From positions 5,385 to 69,384 of the forward strand of contig NBMB01000020.1 of assembly GCA_002084765.1 (NCBI GenBank): DNA of 64,000 nucleotides. The letters run 5' to 3'. The DNA is from Candidatus Cloacimonetes bacterium 4572_55. Lineage in GTDB: Bacteria > 4572-55. Below the pieces are notes generated by a model, which worked only from the letters and a program-made list of their open reading frames with translations, made no database searches and was not told where the DNA came from. Both the position numbers and the translations under genes were made by a program. Of this stretch, positions 51,484 through 61,065 are shown in pieces; position 1 is the stretch's first letter, and each line of letters opens with the position of its first letter.

Positions 51484-53433
51484 TCACCCATCAACAACCT
51501 CATAATCTGCGTCAACGACATGATCATCCGATTTTTTGGACTTTTTACCCGGTTGCGGATCGCTACCCGGTGCTTGCTGCTGCCCAGAGAACTGGCTGGG
51601 ATCAAATCCTGGGGGCGAAGTTTGCCCATCGCCGCCTTGCTGCTGATAGACTTTGTTTCCGATCTCCATGGAGATCTGGCTCAGCGCGTCGATTGCGGAT
51701 CGAAGTTCCCCGATATCGGAGCCTTCTTTTGCCGTCTTCAGTCGTTCGATAGCCGCGGTCAATTTGTTCTTAGACTCTTCATCCAATTTGTCTTCAAAAT
51801 CCTTGACATGCTTCTCGGTCTCATAGAGTATCTGATCCGCTCGATTCCGCAGGTCCACCTCTTCTCGTTTTTTCTTATCTTCAGCCTCATGGGTTTTGGC
51901 GTTATTCACCATGTTGCTGACCTCGCTATCGGACAGACCGCCGGAAGCCTCGATACGAATCGACTGCTCCTTGCCCGTGCCTTGATCTTTTGCCGTAACA
52001 TGGAGGATACCATTGGCGTCAATATCGAATGTCACCTCAATTTTGGGGACTCCGCGCGGCGCGGGAGCGATCCCATCCAAATGAAATCGACCCAATGTTT
52101 TGTTATCTCGCGCCATTTGCCGTTCACCTTGCAGCACATGGATTTCAACCGAGGGCTGGGAATCCGCCGCGGTGGTGAATGCCTCACTTTTAGAGGTCGG
52201 AATCGTGGTATTCCGATCGATCAGGCGAGTGAAAACCGATCCCAGTGTTTCGATTCCCAACGAGAGCGGGCATACGTCCAACAGCAGGACATCCTTGACT
52301 TCTCCGCCCAGGACGCCGCCTTGGATCGCCGCGCCGATCGCCACCACTTCGTCTGGATTGACGCCTTTGTGCGGTTCCTTGCCGAAGAACTCTTTCACCA
52401 TTTGCTGCACCTTTGGGATGCGGGTGGATCCACCGACCAGGATCACCTCGTCAATCTCCGAGGCTTTGAATTTTGCGTCTTGCAGTGCGTCTCTGCAAGG
52501 TCCGATTGTGCGCCCAATCAGGTCTTCCACCAGTTGTTCAAACTTTGCTCGGGTCAGCTTCATGCTCAAGTGCTTGGGACCTGAACTGTCGGCTGTGATA
52601 AAAGGCAGATTGATATCGGTCTGGGTCGATGAAGAAAGCTCCATCTTTGCCTTTTCCGCCGCCTCTTTCAGCCGTTGAACCGACATTGGATCTTTGGTCA
52701 AGTCGATTCCATTTTCCTTTTTGAACTCGGACGCCATCCAGTCGATGACCCGTTGATCAAAGTCGTCGCCTCCGAGATGGGTATCTCCATTGGTGGATTT
52801 CACCTCGAACACACCGTCCCCAAGCTCCAGAATAGAAATATCGAACGTCCCGCCGCCCAGATCGTACACCGCGATTCTCTCATCTTTTTTCTTATCCAGA
52901 CCATAAGCCAGCGCGGCTGCGGTCGGTTCGTTAATAATCCGTTTGACCTCCAGCCCTGCGATTTTGCCAGCGTCTTTGGTCGCTTGGCGCTGAGAATCGT
53001 TGAAATATGCCGGCACCGTAATCACCGCTTCCGTCACTTTTTCTCCAAGATAGTCCTCAGCAGACTGCTTCATCTTCTGCAAAATCATTTCCGATATCTG
53101 AGGCGGAGCATATTGTCTGCCTTGCGCCTCCACCCAAGCGTCTCCATTTGGAGCGCGCAGAACCTTATATGGTGCTTTTTTTATCTCCTCGCCCACCTCT
53201 TCAAATCGGCGACCCATAAAACGCTTGATTGAATAGACCGTATTTTGCGGATTTGTCACCGCCTGCCGCTTGGCAACCTGACCGACCAGCCGCTCCCCCT
53301 CTTTGGTAAAAGCGACAATGGAGGGCGTGGTGCGCGTACCCTCCGCGTTGGTGATCACGGTTGCCTCGGAGCCCTCCATTACCGCAACGCAAGAATTCGT
53401 AGTTCCTAAATCAATACCAATAATTTTTCCCAT
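51484..53433 (-). CDS. dnaK: Molecular chaperone DnaK (Hsp70)
   Basis: A 649-residue protein with GGAGG upstream of the ATG. Signatures: [74 protein letters not shown], and in the substrate-binding domain [20 protein letters not shown] with [20 protein letters not shown]. The Gly/Gln-rich tail ([13 protein letters not shown]) is unstructured. It folds client proteins with DnaJ and GrpE, neither of which is next to it. No CIRCE element was seen in the 271-bp upstream gap, which is AT-rich. Confidence 0.98.
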   Translation of the reverse strand: MGKIIGIDLGTTNSCVAVMEGSEATVITNAEGTRTTPSIVAFTKEGERLVGQVAKRQAVTNPQNTVYSIKRFMGRRFEEVGEEIKKAPYKVLRAPNGDAWVEAQGRQYAPPQISEMILQKMKQSAEDYLGEKVTEAVITVPAYFNDSQRQATKDAGKIAGLEVKRIINEPTAAALAYGLDKKKDERIAVYDLGGGTFDISILELGDGVFEVKSTNGDTHLGGDDFDQRVIDWMASEFKKENGIDLTKDPMSVQRLKEAAEKAKMELSSSTQTDINLPFITADSSGPKHLSMKLTRAKFEQLVEDLIGRTIGPCRDALQDAKFKASEIDEVILVGGSTRIPKVQQMVKEFFGKEPHKGVNPDEVVAIGAAIQGGVLGGEVKDVLLLDVCPLSLGIETLGSVFTRLIDRNTTIPTSKSEAFTTAADSQPSVEIHVLQGERQMARDNKTLGRFHLDGIAPAPRGVPKIEVTFDIDANGILHVTAKDQGTGKEQSIRIEASGGLSDSEVSNMVNNAKTHEAEDKKKREEVDLRNRADQILYETEKHVKDFEDKLDEESKNKLTAAIERLKTAKEGSDIGELRSAIDALSQISMEIGNKVYQQQGGDGQTSPPGFDPSQFSGQQQAPGSDPQPGKKSKKSDDHVVDADYEVVDG

Positions 53434-53704
53434 AATTTAACCTCCATTTTGAAGTTATATAATTTAATAAAATATGCTTTATCCAAATAAATTTTATTGG
53501 TTGAGCAGTCTGTATTTCAGCAAGTTGTATTCCATAATAATAACTCTTTAAATATCAACAAGTTATAGAAAATTTATAAAATCACCGTATATCGTAGCTG
53601 ACAAATTGGCGGACTTTATGACATTTTCGTAAAAAATAATGCGAGAGGCTTCGAAATTGTGACAAGGTGACTGATTTATGAAACCTAAGAATCTGCGGAC
53701 TCCT

Positions 53705-56548
53705 CTATTCCCCAGTGGAAAAAGCATGCGGATTTCCTTCAGCATAACCGGACGGGCTTTGAATTCCGATAATCGCCCTCTGCTGATATTGGCTCAAATT
53801 TCCCGCGTTTGAATAGGTGCAGGAAGAGCGTAACCCGGTCAGCATCCTGACGATCACATGGATAGAGGATGTCTGATTTTTGAAAGCGGTCTGGGAAATT
53901 TTCGATCTCGCTTTCAGGTCTTCCATCAAGTATTCGACATCTCCGATAGTTTTCCGGATTGTATGGGTCTGCAAGCGTCTGTCTGGAGATTTTTTTCCAG
54001 GATAAGCGGGTTGGACTGAATTCTCGAAGGTTGGCTCCAAAAGATGACGAATCCCCACAGCGTTCGCACCAAGCAGCAATGACAAATTGGCGTCTCTTGG
54101 ATGATGGATATGCTGGTAATCCTCAGTAATTATCGCCTTGCCCGCCTCTTTTGCCGCGCGAGCGCATTCTGAAATCGTTTCGATATGGGGAATATCGCAG
54201 ATGGGCGAACCGACTTTAATAATATCCGCGCCAGATTGAAAGAGCCTCGCCGCGTCTGTATACGCGCTGATCCCAGCCGCCATAATCTTACAACGGGTCA
54301 TCTGGCTCACCTTGGCAACCATACGCGTATAATTTTCCGACGACCCGTCGATCGTATCCAACAACAGGATATAAGAGCCTGCCTCGCTCAGCAAAATAGA
54401 TTCGTAGAGGATTTGATTCCATTCCATTTCATCGGTATTGAGCGCGGCGCACACTTTTAACCGCCCTGATTTGTCCACATTTGGCTCCAGCCCATACAAT
54501 ACCCGCAACGTCATATCTCGGGGTGTAATACAGCCGACCAATTGCCAACGGCTGTTTACCACTGGCAGATGGTGGATGCTTTTTTTTGTCATCAACTCGT
54601 TGGCTTCTCGCAGATCAATCCCTTCGGGAACCGTGATGATATCTCGCTTAAAGACCTCGTATAAAGGGTCGGTTCTGGGATGATTTTGCAGATCCCTCCG
54701 GGTTGCGATTCCTATGGGCGACCGATCGTTTTCCACATTCTTGACGATAATCGCGCAGGAAAAAACGTTTTCTTGAATAAAATCGAGTGTCTTTCCGATC
54801 TCTTCATTGCTCTCCTGAATCGAGGGGAAAAAGTAATAGGGATGCACGGATCGAACCGCTTTGACCCGCTCCACGAGGTAGTCGATATCCTCATGTTCCC
54901 GCTTGCGACTGATAAATCCCATCCCTCCCAATTGCGCCATGATGGTGCAGATTTTTTTCTGAACAAAATCCGCTGGAAGCGCGATATAAGGCAGCTTCAG
55001 CGATAGACCGAGCTCATGGTTTGTATTTGGTTTGACAGACATTCGGCTGGATATATCGGAAGACTGAGGTTTGATATAGAGGTCTTTAAATTTGAGCTGA
55101 GAAAAATGCGAATAGGAGATAGGAACCATATTTTTTAGCCGTGAAATTCGCTCTTTTTCAGCTTGGAAAGAGGCAATATCCGTGGAATTGCTATAGGCGA
55201 TCCGTCTTTTCAACTCCTCCGTCAACTGAAATACTTTCGCAGCCATCGAGCCTGTCACTTTGACAACGCCGTCAGCACCTTCGGAATAATCTAGATCCTC
55301 CGTGATATACTTCTCGCCGTAAATTTTCTGACGTCGGTAGGTCGCGGCGGAAGAAGACGCGTTCCCTCTCCAACGTTTCCACATCTGACCGTCGATAAAC
55401 TCGGTCTCGAACGCGCTCTCGTATGTGCCGGCAAAAAGCGATCCGACCATCACAGTCGAAGCACCCAATATCATGGCGATCGACATATCAAATCCATTGG
55501 TAATGCCGCCGTCTGCAAGCACGCTGAGATCCGGGTCGGATGCCGTAGCGCGCAGAGCGTCAATGATGGCAGTCGCTTGTGGGACGCCCACGCCGGTCTC
55601 TCTCCGAGTAGTGCAGGCTCCTCCCGGACCGATCCCGACCTTGACTGTATCGCAGCCCGCGTCAAACAGGCAAGCCGCTCCATCATAATCCGCGACATTG
55701 CCTGCAATCAGAGGAAAATCCGCGCCGATCTCCCGACGAATCTCAGAAACAAATCGCACAAAATCGGACAGATAGCCGTTTGCGATGTCTAACACCAACG
55801 CGTCCACGCCATGTTCGATATAGAGCTTTGCCAAGTCAACCGGATGAAGCGACTCCTTGATCTTCATGCCCATTGCCGCGCTCACCCGCAATCTGCCCTG
55901 TTCGTCCAGTGCAGGCTGATAGCCGTGCATTCTCAGCGTGATATCCAAAGGAGTCAAGCAGCCCAACAGCTTCTGATCGTCGTCCGTTACCGGCAGATGG
56001 CTGATCTTATGCTTGATCATAATTCCATTTGCGTTTTCGGTGGATATAGATTTATGGACGATAAGCAGCTCTTTTTTCATCACATTTTTCAGCTTTTCCC
56101 AACGAGGGACTCTTTCCAAATCCTTCTGCGTGGCAATCCCGATTGGCGAAAAGTCCGCGTCTACCACCACCACGCAGTCGAAGTGGCGCTTTTCCATCAA
56201 CGCAATCGCGTCGATCACCCAGTCGTCAGGGGAGAGAGCTATCGGCATGTGGAAATAGGGATTCGCACGTTTTACGCGGTCAATGCGGGAGATCAGTTCC
56301 TCCAGACGAAAATCCTGACAAAGGACGCCGATCCCGCCCAATTGCGCCAACTTCTCGGCCATCCGTCCCCCGAGATGACCCATATTCGCCCCCACGATCG
56401 GGATGTTCAGCGTGATTCCGCGGCACAGTTTTGTCTGAGTATGTACGGTCCTCGCCTCGACATCCTCGTGAGGTATGGGAAGAAGGATATAGTCTTGATA
56501 GGTATGCGCCGGCTCTGTGATAATATTGACGCCGAAAATAGTCTCCAT
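53705..56548 (-). CDS. Tandem IMP-dehydrogenase fusion; second half lacks the catalytic loop
   Basis: A 947-residue protein made of two IMPDH-like units. Unit 1 (about 1-475) has a CBS pair at 105-215 inside the barrel, LIAGNVADYDGAACLFDAG, and the catalytic loop KVGIGPGGACTTRRETGVGV with Cys312, then SVLADGGIT and MVGSLFAGTYE; the mobile-flap Arg-Tyr pair appears as Lys-Tyr (413-414). Unit 2 (about 485-947) repeats the order with its own CBS pair (about 580-690) and the family C-terminus (GLRSSCTYSNAGNLSQYQQR), but where the loop should be it reads IIKVGSPICDIPHIETI, so the GPG-x-x-CTTR segment is missing. Unit 1 could be an IMP/GMP-converting enzyme; unit 2 looks like a pseudoenzyme with a regulatory or structural role. 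It follows cheB by 64 bp. Confidence 0.85.
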   Translation of the reverse strand: METIFGVNIITEPAHTYQDYILLPIPHEDVEARTVHTQTKLCRGITLNIPIVGANMGHLGGRMAEKLAQLGGIGVLCQDFRLEELISRIDRVKRANPYFHMPIALSPDDWVIDAIALMEKRHFDCVVVVDADFSPIGIATQKDLERVPRWEKLKNVMKKELLIVHKSISTENANGIMIKHKISHLPVTDDDQKLLGCLTPLDITLRMHGYQPALDEQGRLRVSAAMGMKIKESLHPVDLAKLYIEHGVDALVLDIANGYLSDFVRFVSEIRREIGADFPLIAGNVADYDGAACLFDAGCDTVKVGIGPGGACTTRRETGVGVPQATAIIDALRATASDPDLSVLADGGITNGFDMSIAMILGASTVMVGSLFAGTYESAFETEFIDGQMWKRWRGNASSSAATYRRQKIYGEKYITEDLDYSEGADGVVKVTGSMAAKVFQLTEELKRRIAYSNSTDIASFQAEKERISRLKNMVPISYSHFSQLKFKDLYIKPQSSDISSRMSVKPNTNHELGLSLKLPYIALPADFVQKKICTIMAQLGGMGFISRKREHEDIDYLVERVKAVRSVHPYYFFPSIQESNEEIGKTLDFIQENVFSCAIIVKNVENDRSPIGIATRRDLQNHPRTDPLYEVFKRDIITVPEGIDLREANELMTKKSIHHLPVVNSRWQLVGCITPRDMTLRVLYGLEPNVDKSGRLKVCAALNTDEMEWNQILYESILLSEAGSYILLLDTIDGSSENYTRMVAKVSQMTRCKIMAAGISAYTDAARLFQSGADIIKVGSPICDIPHIETISECARAAKEAGKAIITEDYQHIHHPRDANLSLLLGANAVGIRHLLEPTFENSVQPAYPGKKSPDRRLQTHTIRKTIGDVEYLMEDLKARSKISQTAFKNQTSSIHVIVRMLTGLRSSCTYSNAGNLSQYQQRAIIGIQSPSGYAEGNPHAFSTGE

Positions 56549-56612
56549 GACGTTTTCCTGATATACGTGATAGTTTGGATAGGGTCGATTTCGTCGAGAG
56601 CGGGCTCAAACG

Positions 56613-57671
56613 TCATACGACTTTGATCAAATTTTTTAATGTGGGCGCGATCAGATCAAGAGGCAAGATGTGTTTAATCGCGCCCATACCGACTATTTTG
56701 CGAGAGGTCTCAAAGGAGAGGCTGCTCTTTTCGTCTTGAACAATGGTAATCCCCCCTGCTTTTGAAATAGAAGCCATTCCGTCCACGCCGTCTTTGCCTA
56801 TACCGGTCAGGAGAACGCCCACAGTTTTCCTTTTGAATCGCTCAGCGGCAGAGTTGAAGGTAACGCTGATTGAAGGGCGGCGACCCAGATGTGGCAGTCG
56901 TCTGCCGAAAAAAAATCCCCCATCCGCGTCAAATTCAAGATGTTTGTTTTCTGGCGGGAAGTACACGAAACCCGCCCTGGGAACTTCTCCGACTTCCGCG
57001 ATTTTTACATTAAGAAAAGATTTTTTTGAGACCCAACTGATAAACTGGGGCAGGAATCCCTCGCTGATGTGAATAACGCCGGAGATCGGAGCTGGGAAAT
57101 TGGGCGGTAGGGAACTCAATATTTTTTGGATTGCTTTTGGTCCCCCGATCGATCCACCGATACAGACCATTTTGACGTATGATCGCGTTGCGACCGAGGG
57201 TTTTCTCGAAGTACGCGGTCTGCTCCTGGCATTCTTTGGAGACAATAGATTCATATTCAGTTTTGATAAAGCGGTAATCTTTTTTATTAACTTAATAGTC
57301 AGCGGGTTATAGTTGGATCGAAGCCCCATCCCCCCACGCGGCTTAGGAAACACATCAATCGCCCCTGCCTCCAGCGACCGAAAAATATTATCCGTATTTT
57401 CTTTTTGGACAGCGTTACTAACCACCAAGATGGGACGCGGATAATTGGTCATCACCTCTTTGATAAATTGGAATCCGTCCATTATTGGCATATTCAGATC
57501 GGTGCAAATGACATCGGGCTCATGATCGGGTATCATCTCTATAGCCTGTTTCCCGTTGAGAGCCGCGCCGACAACCTTGATCTCTGGCCAGCCGGAAAGC
57601 ATCCGCTTTAAAATAACCAAAGCAATGGGAGAATCGTCAACCAATAGCACAGTAATCGGAGTCTGTTTCAT
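56613..57671 (-). CDS. cheB: CheB-type response regulator methylesterase
   Basis: A 352-residue protein. The receiver domain has LLVDDSPIA, phospho-acceptor Asp in VICTDLNMPIMDGFQFI, Ser in VVSNAV and Lys in VFPKPRGG. The methylesterase domain has nucleophile Ser in CIGGSIGGPKAIQKIL, His in GVIHISEGFLPQFISW and Asp in LLTGIGKDGVDGMASISKAG. It would demethylate or deamidate chemoreceptor glutamates, but no cheA, cheR, cheW or receptor gene is in the window. The nucleophile loop reads GGSIGGP where typical CheB has GASTGG. It lies just upstream of the tandem IMPDH gene. Confidence 0.93.
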   Translation of the reverse strand: MKQTPITVLLVDDSPIALVILKRMLSGWPEIKVVGAALNGKQAIEMIPDHEPDVICTDLNMPIMDGFQFIKEVMTNYPRPILVVSNAVQKENTDNIFRSLEAGAIDVFPKPRGGMGLRSNYNPLTIKLIKKITALSKLNMNLLSPKNARSRPRTSRKPSVATRSYVKMVCIGGSIGGPKAIQKILSSLPPNFPAPISGVIHISEGFLPQFISWVSKKSFLNVKIAEVGEVPRAGFVYFPPENKHLEFDADGGFFFGRRLPHLGRRPSISVTFNSAAERFKRKTVGVLLTGIGKDGVDGMASISKAGGITIVQDEKSSLSFETSRKIVGMGAIKHILPLDLIAPTLKNLIKVV

Positions 57672-57927
57672 ATTTAATCCCTAAATATAGCATTTGATAT
57701 GGATTAAATATCCATATGAATTTTTTGTCCGTCTTAGGCGATCAAACGATACGCTCCCTACAACGCTGAACCTATCCGGTTACGTCTTGAGTTATCACCT
57801 ATTAGGTCGAGATCACAGAAAAGGGTTTTGATATTGCATAAGCATGCCCTATTAAAAATACAAAATAAAAAAATTAAAGTCAATATCTTTTACATTATCG
57901 TAAAAATATTCGGTTGACAGCTTTTTT

Positions 57928-58872
57928 TTAAGCAGGTGGGCGGGTATGAGGCTTCCCCTCATCGATTAGAATCCAGAGCCCACCGACAAGCGACGGGATG
58001 AAAATATTCAAAAAAAATAATAGAAACGCGCTGTTCACCGCGGCGGCTTCGGAGACGTTGTAGCTCTGCAATAAAAGGATCGCCGCGCCTTCCCGCATTC
58101 CAAGACCGGCAAAAGTGATCGGGATAAGGTTGATCAGCAAAATTGCCGGATAGACAGCGGCAACAGGTCCGAATGGAATAGGTTGCGTCGCTCCGCCTGC
58201 CTCAAAACTCAGGATAAGGAGATAGAATTCGACGATCACCAGGGCGTACATGATTCCAGCCCACAGCAATGTCCGAGTCCCGATCCACGGGGTATAAAGC
58301 AAGTCATGTTGTTGGGATAGACCTAACCGAGATCGGATGCGCTCCGCCCATTTTTTTCTATGAATCGCCCGCTTGCCGAACGATCGAATGGAGTTCCAGA
58401 ATATGCAGACGCCGCTTAATGCGAGAGCCGTCGCGATCAGAGCCGGCATCGCCGCGAACTGTTGCCGATACCAAAAAGTTGGAGCACTCAGTCCGAAAAT
58501 CGCGGTCACCGAGCTGATTTTGTCCACAACTGTCATCTCTACAATAAGCGTCCGTCTATCGCTTTTGACAAATATCGCGCGTCCAAATTCGCCAGCTCGT
58601 CCCGGGCTGACGATCCCTAACGCCATCCCGCAGAAAAAAGAGCGAAGTCCATCGATTAGTTTTGCTTCCGGTTCCGCTTGTTGGAGCAGAAAACGCCATT
58701 TGTCGGTCTGGACAATGAGTGACAACAGTCCCGCGGTCGCCGCGATAGCGAATAAGGAGACGCGGATTTGATGAAAAGATGAGATCGTCTCTGAAAAATC
58801 GACTCTCTTAAATATAAAAACAAAAATAATGGACGTGATCGCTACTTTCAGCCATGTTGACCGACTTCTCAT
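57928..58872 (-). CDS. Flippase-like membrane protein (UPF0104/LPG synthase TM region)
   Basis: ATG at 58872 overlaps the cupin stop as ATGA, so the longer frame to 58959 is rejected. A 314-residue protein with about eight membrane helices and the family's patterns FKRVDFSETISSFHQI, DKWRFLLQQAE, SFFCGMALGIVSPGRAGEFG, VDKISSVTAIFGLS and LLINLIPITFAGLGMREGAA. Members include the membrane half of MprF-type synthases and putative lipid or polyprenol flippases. The soluble synthase domain is absent here. The substrate is unknown. Confidence 0.88.
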   Translation of the reverse strand: MRSRSTWLKVAITSIIFVFIFKRVDFSETISSFHQIRVSLFAIAATAGLLSLIVQTDKWRFLLQQAEPEAKLIDGLRSFFCGMALGIVSPGRAGEFGRAIFVKSDRRTLIVEMTVVDKISSVTAIFGLSAPTFWYRQQFAAMPALIATALALSGVCIFWNSIRSFGKRAIHRKKWAERIRSRLGLSQQHDLLYTPWIGTRTLLWAGIMYALVIVEFYLLILSFEAGGATQPIPFGPVAAVYPAILLINLIPITFAGLGMREGAAILLLQSYNVSEAAAVNSAFLLFFLNIFIPSLVGGLWILIDEGKPHTRPPA

Positions 58873-59255
58873 CGCGCTGCGTCGTGGGTCTGCATATTCG
58901 GCATATCTGGCATATAATGGAAAGCCAACCAGATCGTTTTTATGTTCGGGTCTGTCCACTCCACGCGGTGACGACAGCGAGCGGGAATATTCACATAATC
59001 CCCAGGAATCATTGTTTGAGCCTTCTCTTCATCCTGGAAACGGAGTTCCGCGCTCCCTTGCAGCACAATCACCCACTCATGCCAATCTTGATCATACCAT
59101 TTTCCTTGCGGCGTTGTGTGACCCGAGGAGACGATGCGCTCCAGCTTAAACCGATCGGTCTTTAATAAAGTTTCAAAAATCTCTCCAGGCGAGCGGTCGG
59201 CTCCGGATTGGTCGGACGGAAACTTCTCGAATACATTTTTCAATTTCAAATCCAA
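58869..59255 (-). CDS. Cupin-domain protein
   Basis: The start is TTG at 59255, five to six bases after GGGAG. A 128-residue single cupin barrel with metal-site motif 1 in TPQGKWYDQDWHEWVIVLQG followed by SAELRF (Asp/His/Glu ligands) and motif 2 in GDYVNIPARCRHRVEWTDPN (His). The architecture WYDQDWHEWVIVLQG...GDYVNIPA..RHRV is a conserved stand-alone cupin of unknown substrate. It overlaps the flippase-like gene by four bases. Confidence 0.88.
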   Translation of the reverse strand: MDLKLKNVFEKFPSDQSGADRSPGEIFETLLKTDRFKLERIVSSGHTTPQGKWYDQDWHEWVIVLQGSAELRFQDEEKAQTMIPGDYVNIPARCRHRVEWTDPNIKTIWLAFHYMPDMPNMQTHDAAR

Positions 59256-59467
59256 ATTTTCTCCCTTTTTGTGAAGTCTGTGATAAAATCCTTTTTTTAA
59301 TAGCTCGGCAACCTAAAAAATGGTCTCATTGAAAAACGTCTGAGAATAATAGGTTGCTTTATCGAATAGGGCAATATATATTTTATAGAGTATAGCAACT
59401 ACTTTTTCGGATATTTGCGGATAAAATTCGGTATTTTCACAATTTTTTGATAAACAAGGAGAAATTT

Positions 59468-60373
59468 ATGCGTTTCGGACCAACGGTTTGCATGATAGCG
59501 TTAATTATGTTGATGTGCGCGGCGTCGATCGGCGAGGCGACTGTTTCCAATATCGAGGTAAGCAATATGACGTCTCAAAGTTTTGTGGTCACCTGGATGT
59601 CGTCCGGATTCGAGAGAGGCACGATTCGCTACGGTACCAGTCCGACCAGCGTCACCATTCCAGTAAACGATGTTCGGGAAAGGGACCAAGTCCCAGGATT
59701 CTATCCGGACTCGACCCAGACCCACTATATCGTGCCTATCGAACTCCAGCCCAACGCCCAGTATTATTTCTATGTCACTTCAGGCGGGACCGACTATTAT
59801 TCGGATAGCGGAGCACTTTTTGAGTTGGCAACCGCTCCGCTGTCTGAAAATGTGCCGGTCGGCGATATGGTATTCGGAGATGTGCTCGACTCCAATTTTT
59901 ACCCGGTTTACGACGCGATTATTTTGTTTCATTTTGAGAGAAACGGCATGGAATCGACCGAGATGTCCACATATCTATCCGGTCTATCCGATCATCCCTC
60001 TACATACCAACTTTTCACCGGCGCGTTTGCTTATTATAAAGATACGAGCTCTTTCTACACTCTCATACCAGACCAGGATAGAATTGTGATGCGCGCGTTT
60101 GGGGGCGATCGGGGAGCGACTGGTATTGAAGCCAATGTGATTGATCATTATGAAGTGGGACATATCGGCTATATAAATATTGATCTGTCCCTTGGTAGCC
60201 ACGAGAATGACCTGGACGGCGACGGAGCTATAGGCAGAGGAGACGTGGAGTTGATCATCGGGCATATCATGAATATCAGTTCGCTGACGGCTCAACAACA
60301 AGATCGCGCGGATCTGGACAACAATGGAACCATCAATATAGCTGATTTGATAGGCTATGTGAATATGATGTAA
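59468..60373 (+). CDS. Secreted fibronectin-III-like protein with dockerin domain
   Basis: ATG at 59468 follows AAGGAG. The 301-residue product has a signal peptide (VCMIALIMLMCAASIGEA), a fibronectin type III-like domain (VSNIEVSNMTSQSFVVTWMS, IRYGTSPTSVTI, IELQPNAQYYFYVTSGG), a middle beta domain (VPVGDMVFGDVLDSNFYPVY) and a C-terminal type I dockerin with two calcium loops, DLDGDGAIGRGDVELII and DLDNNGTINIADLIGYV. Dockerins bind cohesins on a scaffold or cell surface; no cohesin is in the window. Confidence 0.8.
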   Translation: MRFGPTVCMIALIMLMCAASIGEATVSNIEVSNMTSQSFVVTWMSSGFERGTIRYGTSPTSVTIPVNDVRERDQVPGFYPDSTQTHYIVPIELQPNAQYYFYVTSGGTDYYSDSGALFELATAPLSENVPVGDMVFGDVLDSNFYPVYDAIILFHFERNGMESTEMSTYLSGLSDHPSTYQLFTGAFAYYKDTSSFYTLIPDQDRIVMRAFGGDRGATGIEANVIDHYEVGHIGYINIDLSLGSHENDLDGDGAIGRGDVELIIGHIMNISSLTAQQQDRADLDNNGTINIADLIGYVNMM

Positions 60374-60406
60374 CCCAATTTTCGGGACATGAGAGGGACT
60401 TTTTTT

Positions 60407-61051
60407 ATGATCGCCACTATCACGGGAATGATCCAGAGAAAAAGAGCGACCGACCTGATCGTCGATGTCGGCAATATCGGTTATCAGGTTCTTATCTCGC
60501 TCTCGACACACAATCAGGTCGGCGAAACGGGTGAGCGAGTCCAGTTATTTACCCGTTTATATATGCGGGAAGATAACTTGCAGCTGTTCGGTTTTTACAC
60601 CGAATCGGAGCGGGAATTGTTCAATCTGTTTATTACCGTATCCGGGATCGGTCCGCGACTGGCAATAACGATCCTCTCCGGAATGGGACCTCAGGAGCTA
60701 ATCCGGGCGTTAACCCAAGGCGACGAGACGGCTTTCTTGAAGATAAAAGGCGTGGGCAAAAAGACTGCAAAGCGTCTCATACTTGAGTTGAAGGAGCAGG
60801 CGGCTCGCAATGCGCTACTTATAGCCGCCGCGTCAGCCCATTCGGAAGTGGATGATTCCGCGCAAGTGCTCCCCCTGACAAGCCCGGACGATACGTCCCG
60901 ACTGGCTGTCCAAGCGTTGACCACACTGGGATTTAAGCCTGCCTCGGCTGAAGAGACTGTAAAAAAGATTCAGAGAGCGAATCGTTTGTCGAACAAAGAC
61001 GGAAAGGACCTCGATGTAGAGGAAATTGTCCGTCTATCTTTACAAAGTTAA
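60407..61051 (+). CDS. ruvA: Holliday junction helicase subunit RuvA
   Basis: ATG at 60407 is favoured over 60389 because MIATITGMIQRKRATDLIVD is the family N-terminus. A 214-residue protein: OB fold (LFTRLYMREDNLQLFGFYTE), twin HhH motifs (LFITVSGIGPRLAITILSGM; LKIKGVGKKTAKRLILELKE) and a C-terminal RuvB-binding helix bundle (DTSRLAVQALTTLGFKPASA). It binds four-way junctions and loads RuvB. An aminotransferase gene separates it from ruvB; no ruvC is adjacent. Confidence 0.97.
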   Translation: MIATITGMIQRKRATDLIVDVGNIGYQVLISLSTHNQVGETGERVQLFTRLYMREDNLQLFGFYTESERELFNLFITVSGIGPRLAITILSGMGPQELIRALTQGDETAFLKIKGVGKKTAKRLILELKEQAARNALLIAAASAHSEVDDSAQVLPLTSPDDTSRLAVQALTTLGFKPASAEETVKKIQRANRLSNKDGKDLDVEEIVRLSLQS

Positions 61052-61065
61052 TCGAGAGACTGCGG

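Noticed and set aside
51412-52584. Plus-strand frame of about 390 codons
   Set aside because: Antisense to dnaK; a common shadow of this highly biased gene, with no domain of its own.
55811-56626. Plus-strand frame of about 270 codons
   Set aside because: Antisense to the tandem IMPDH, whose motifs and CBS pairs are clear on the minus strand.
58873-58959. N-terminal extension of the flippase-like protein
   Set aside because: It overlaps the cupin coding region; the ATGA overlap at 58869-58872 gives the natural start.
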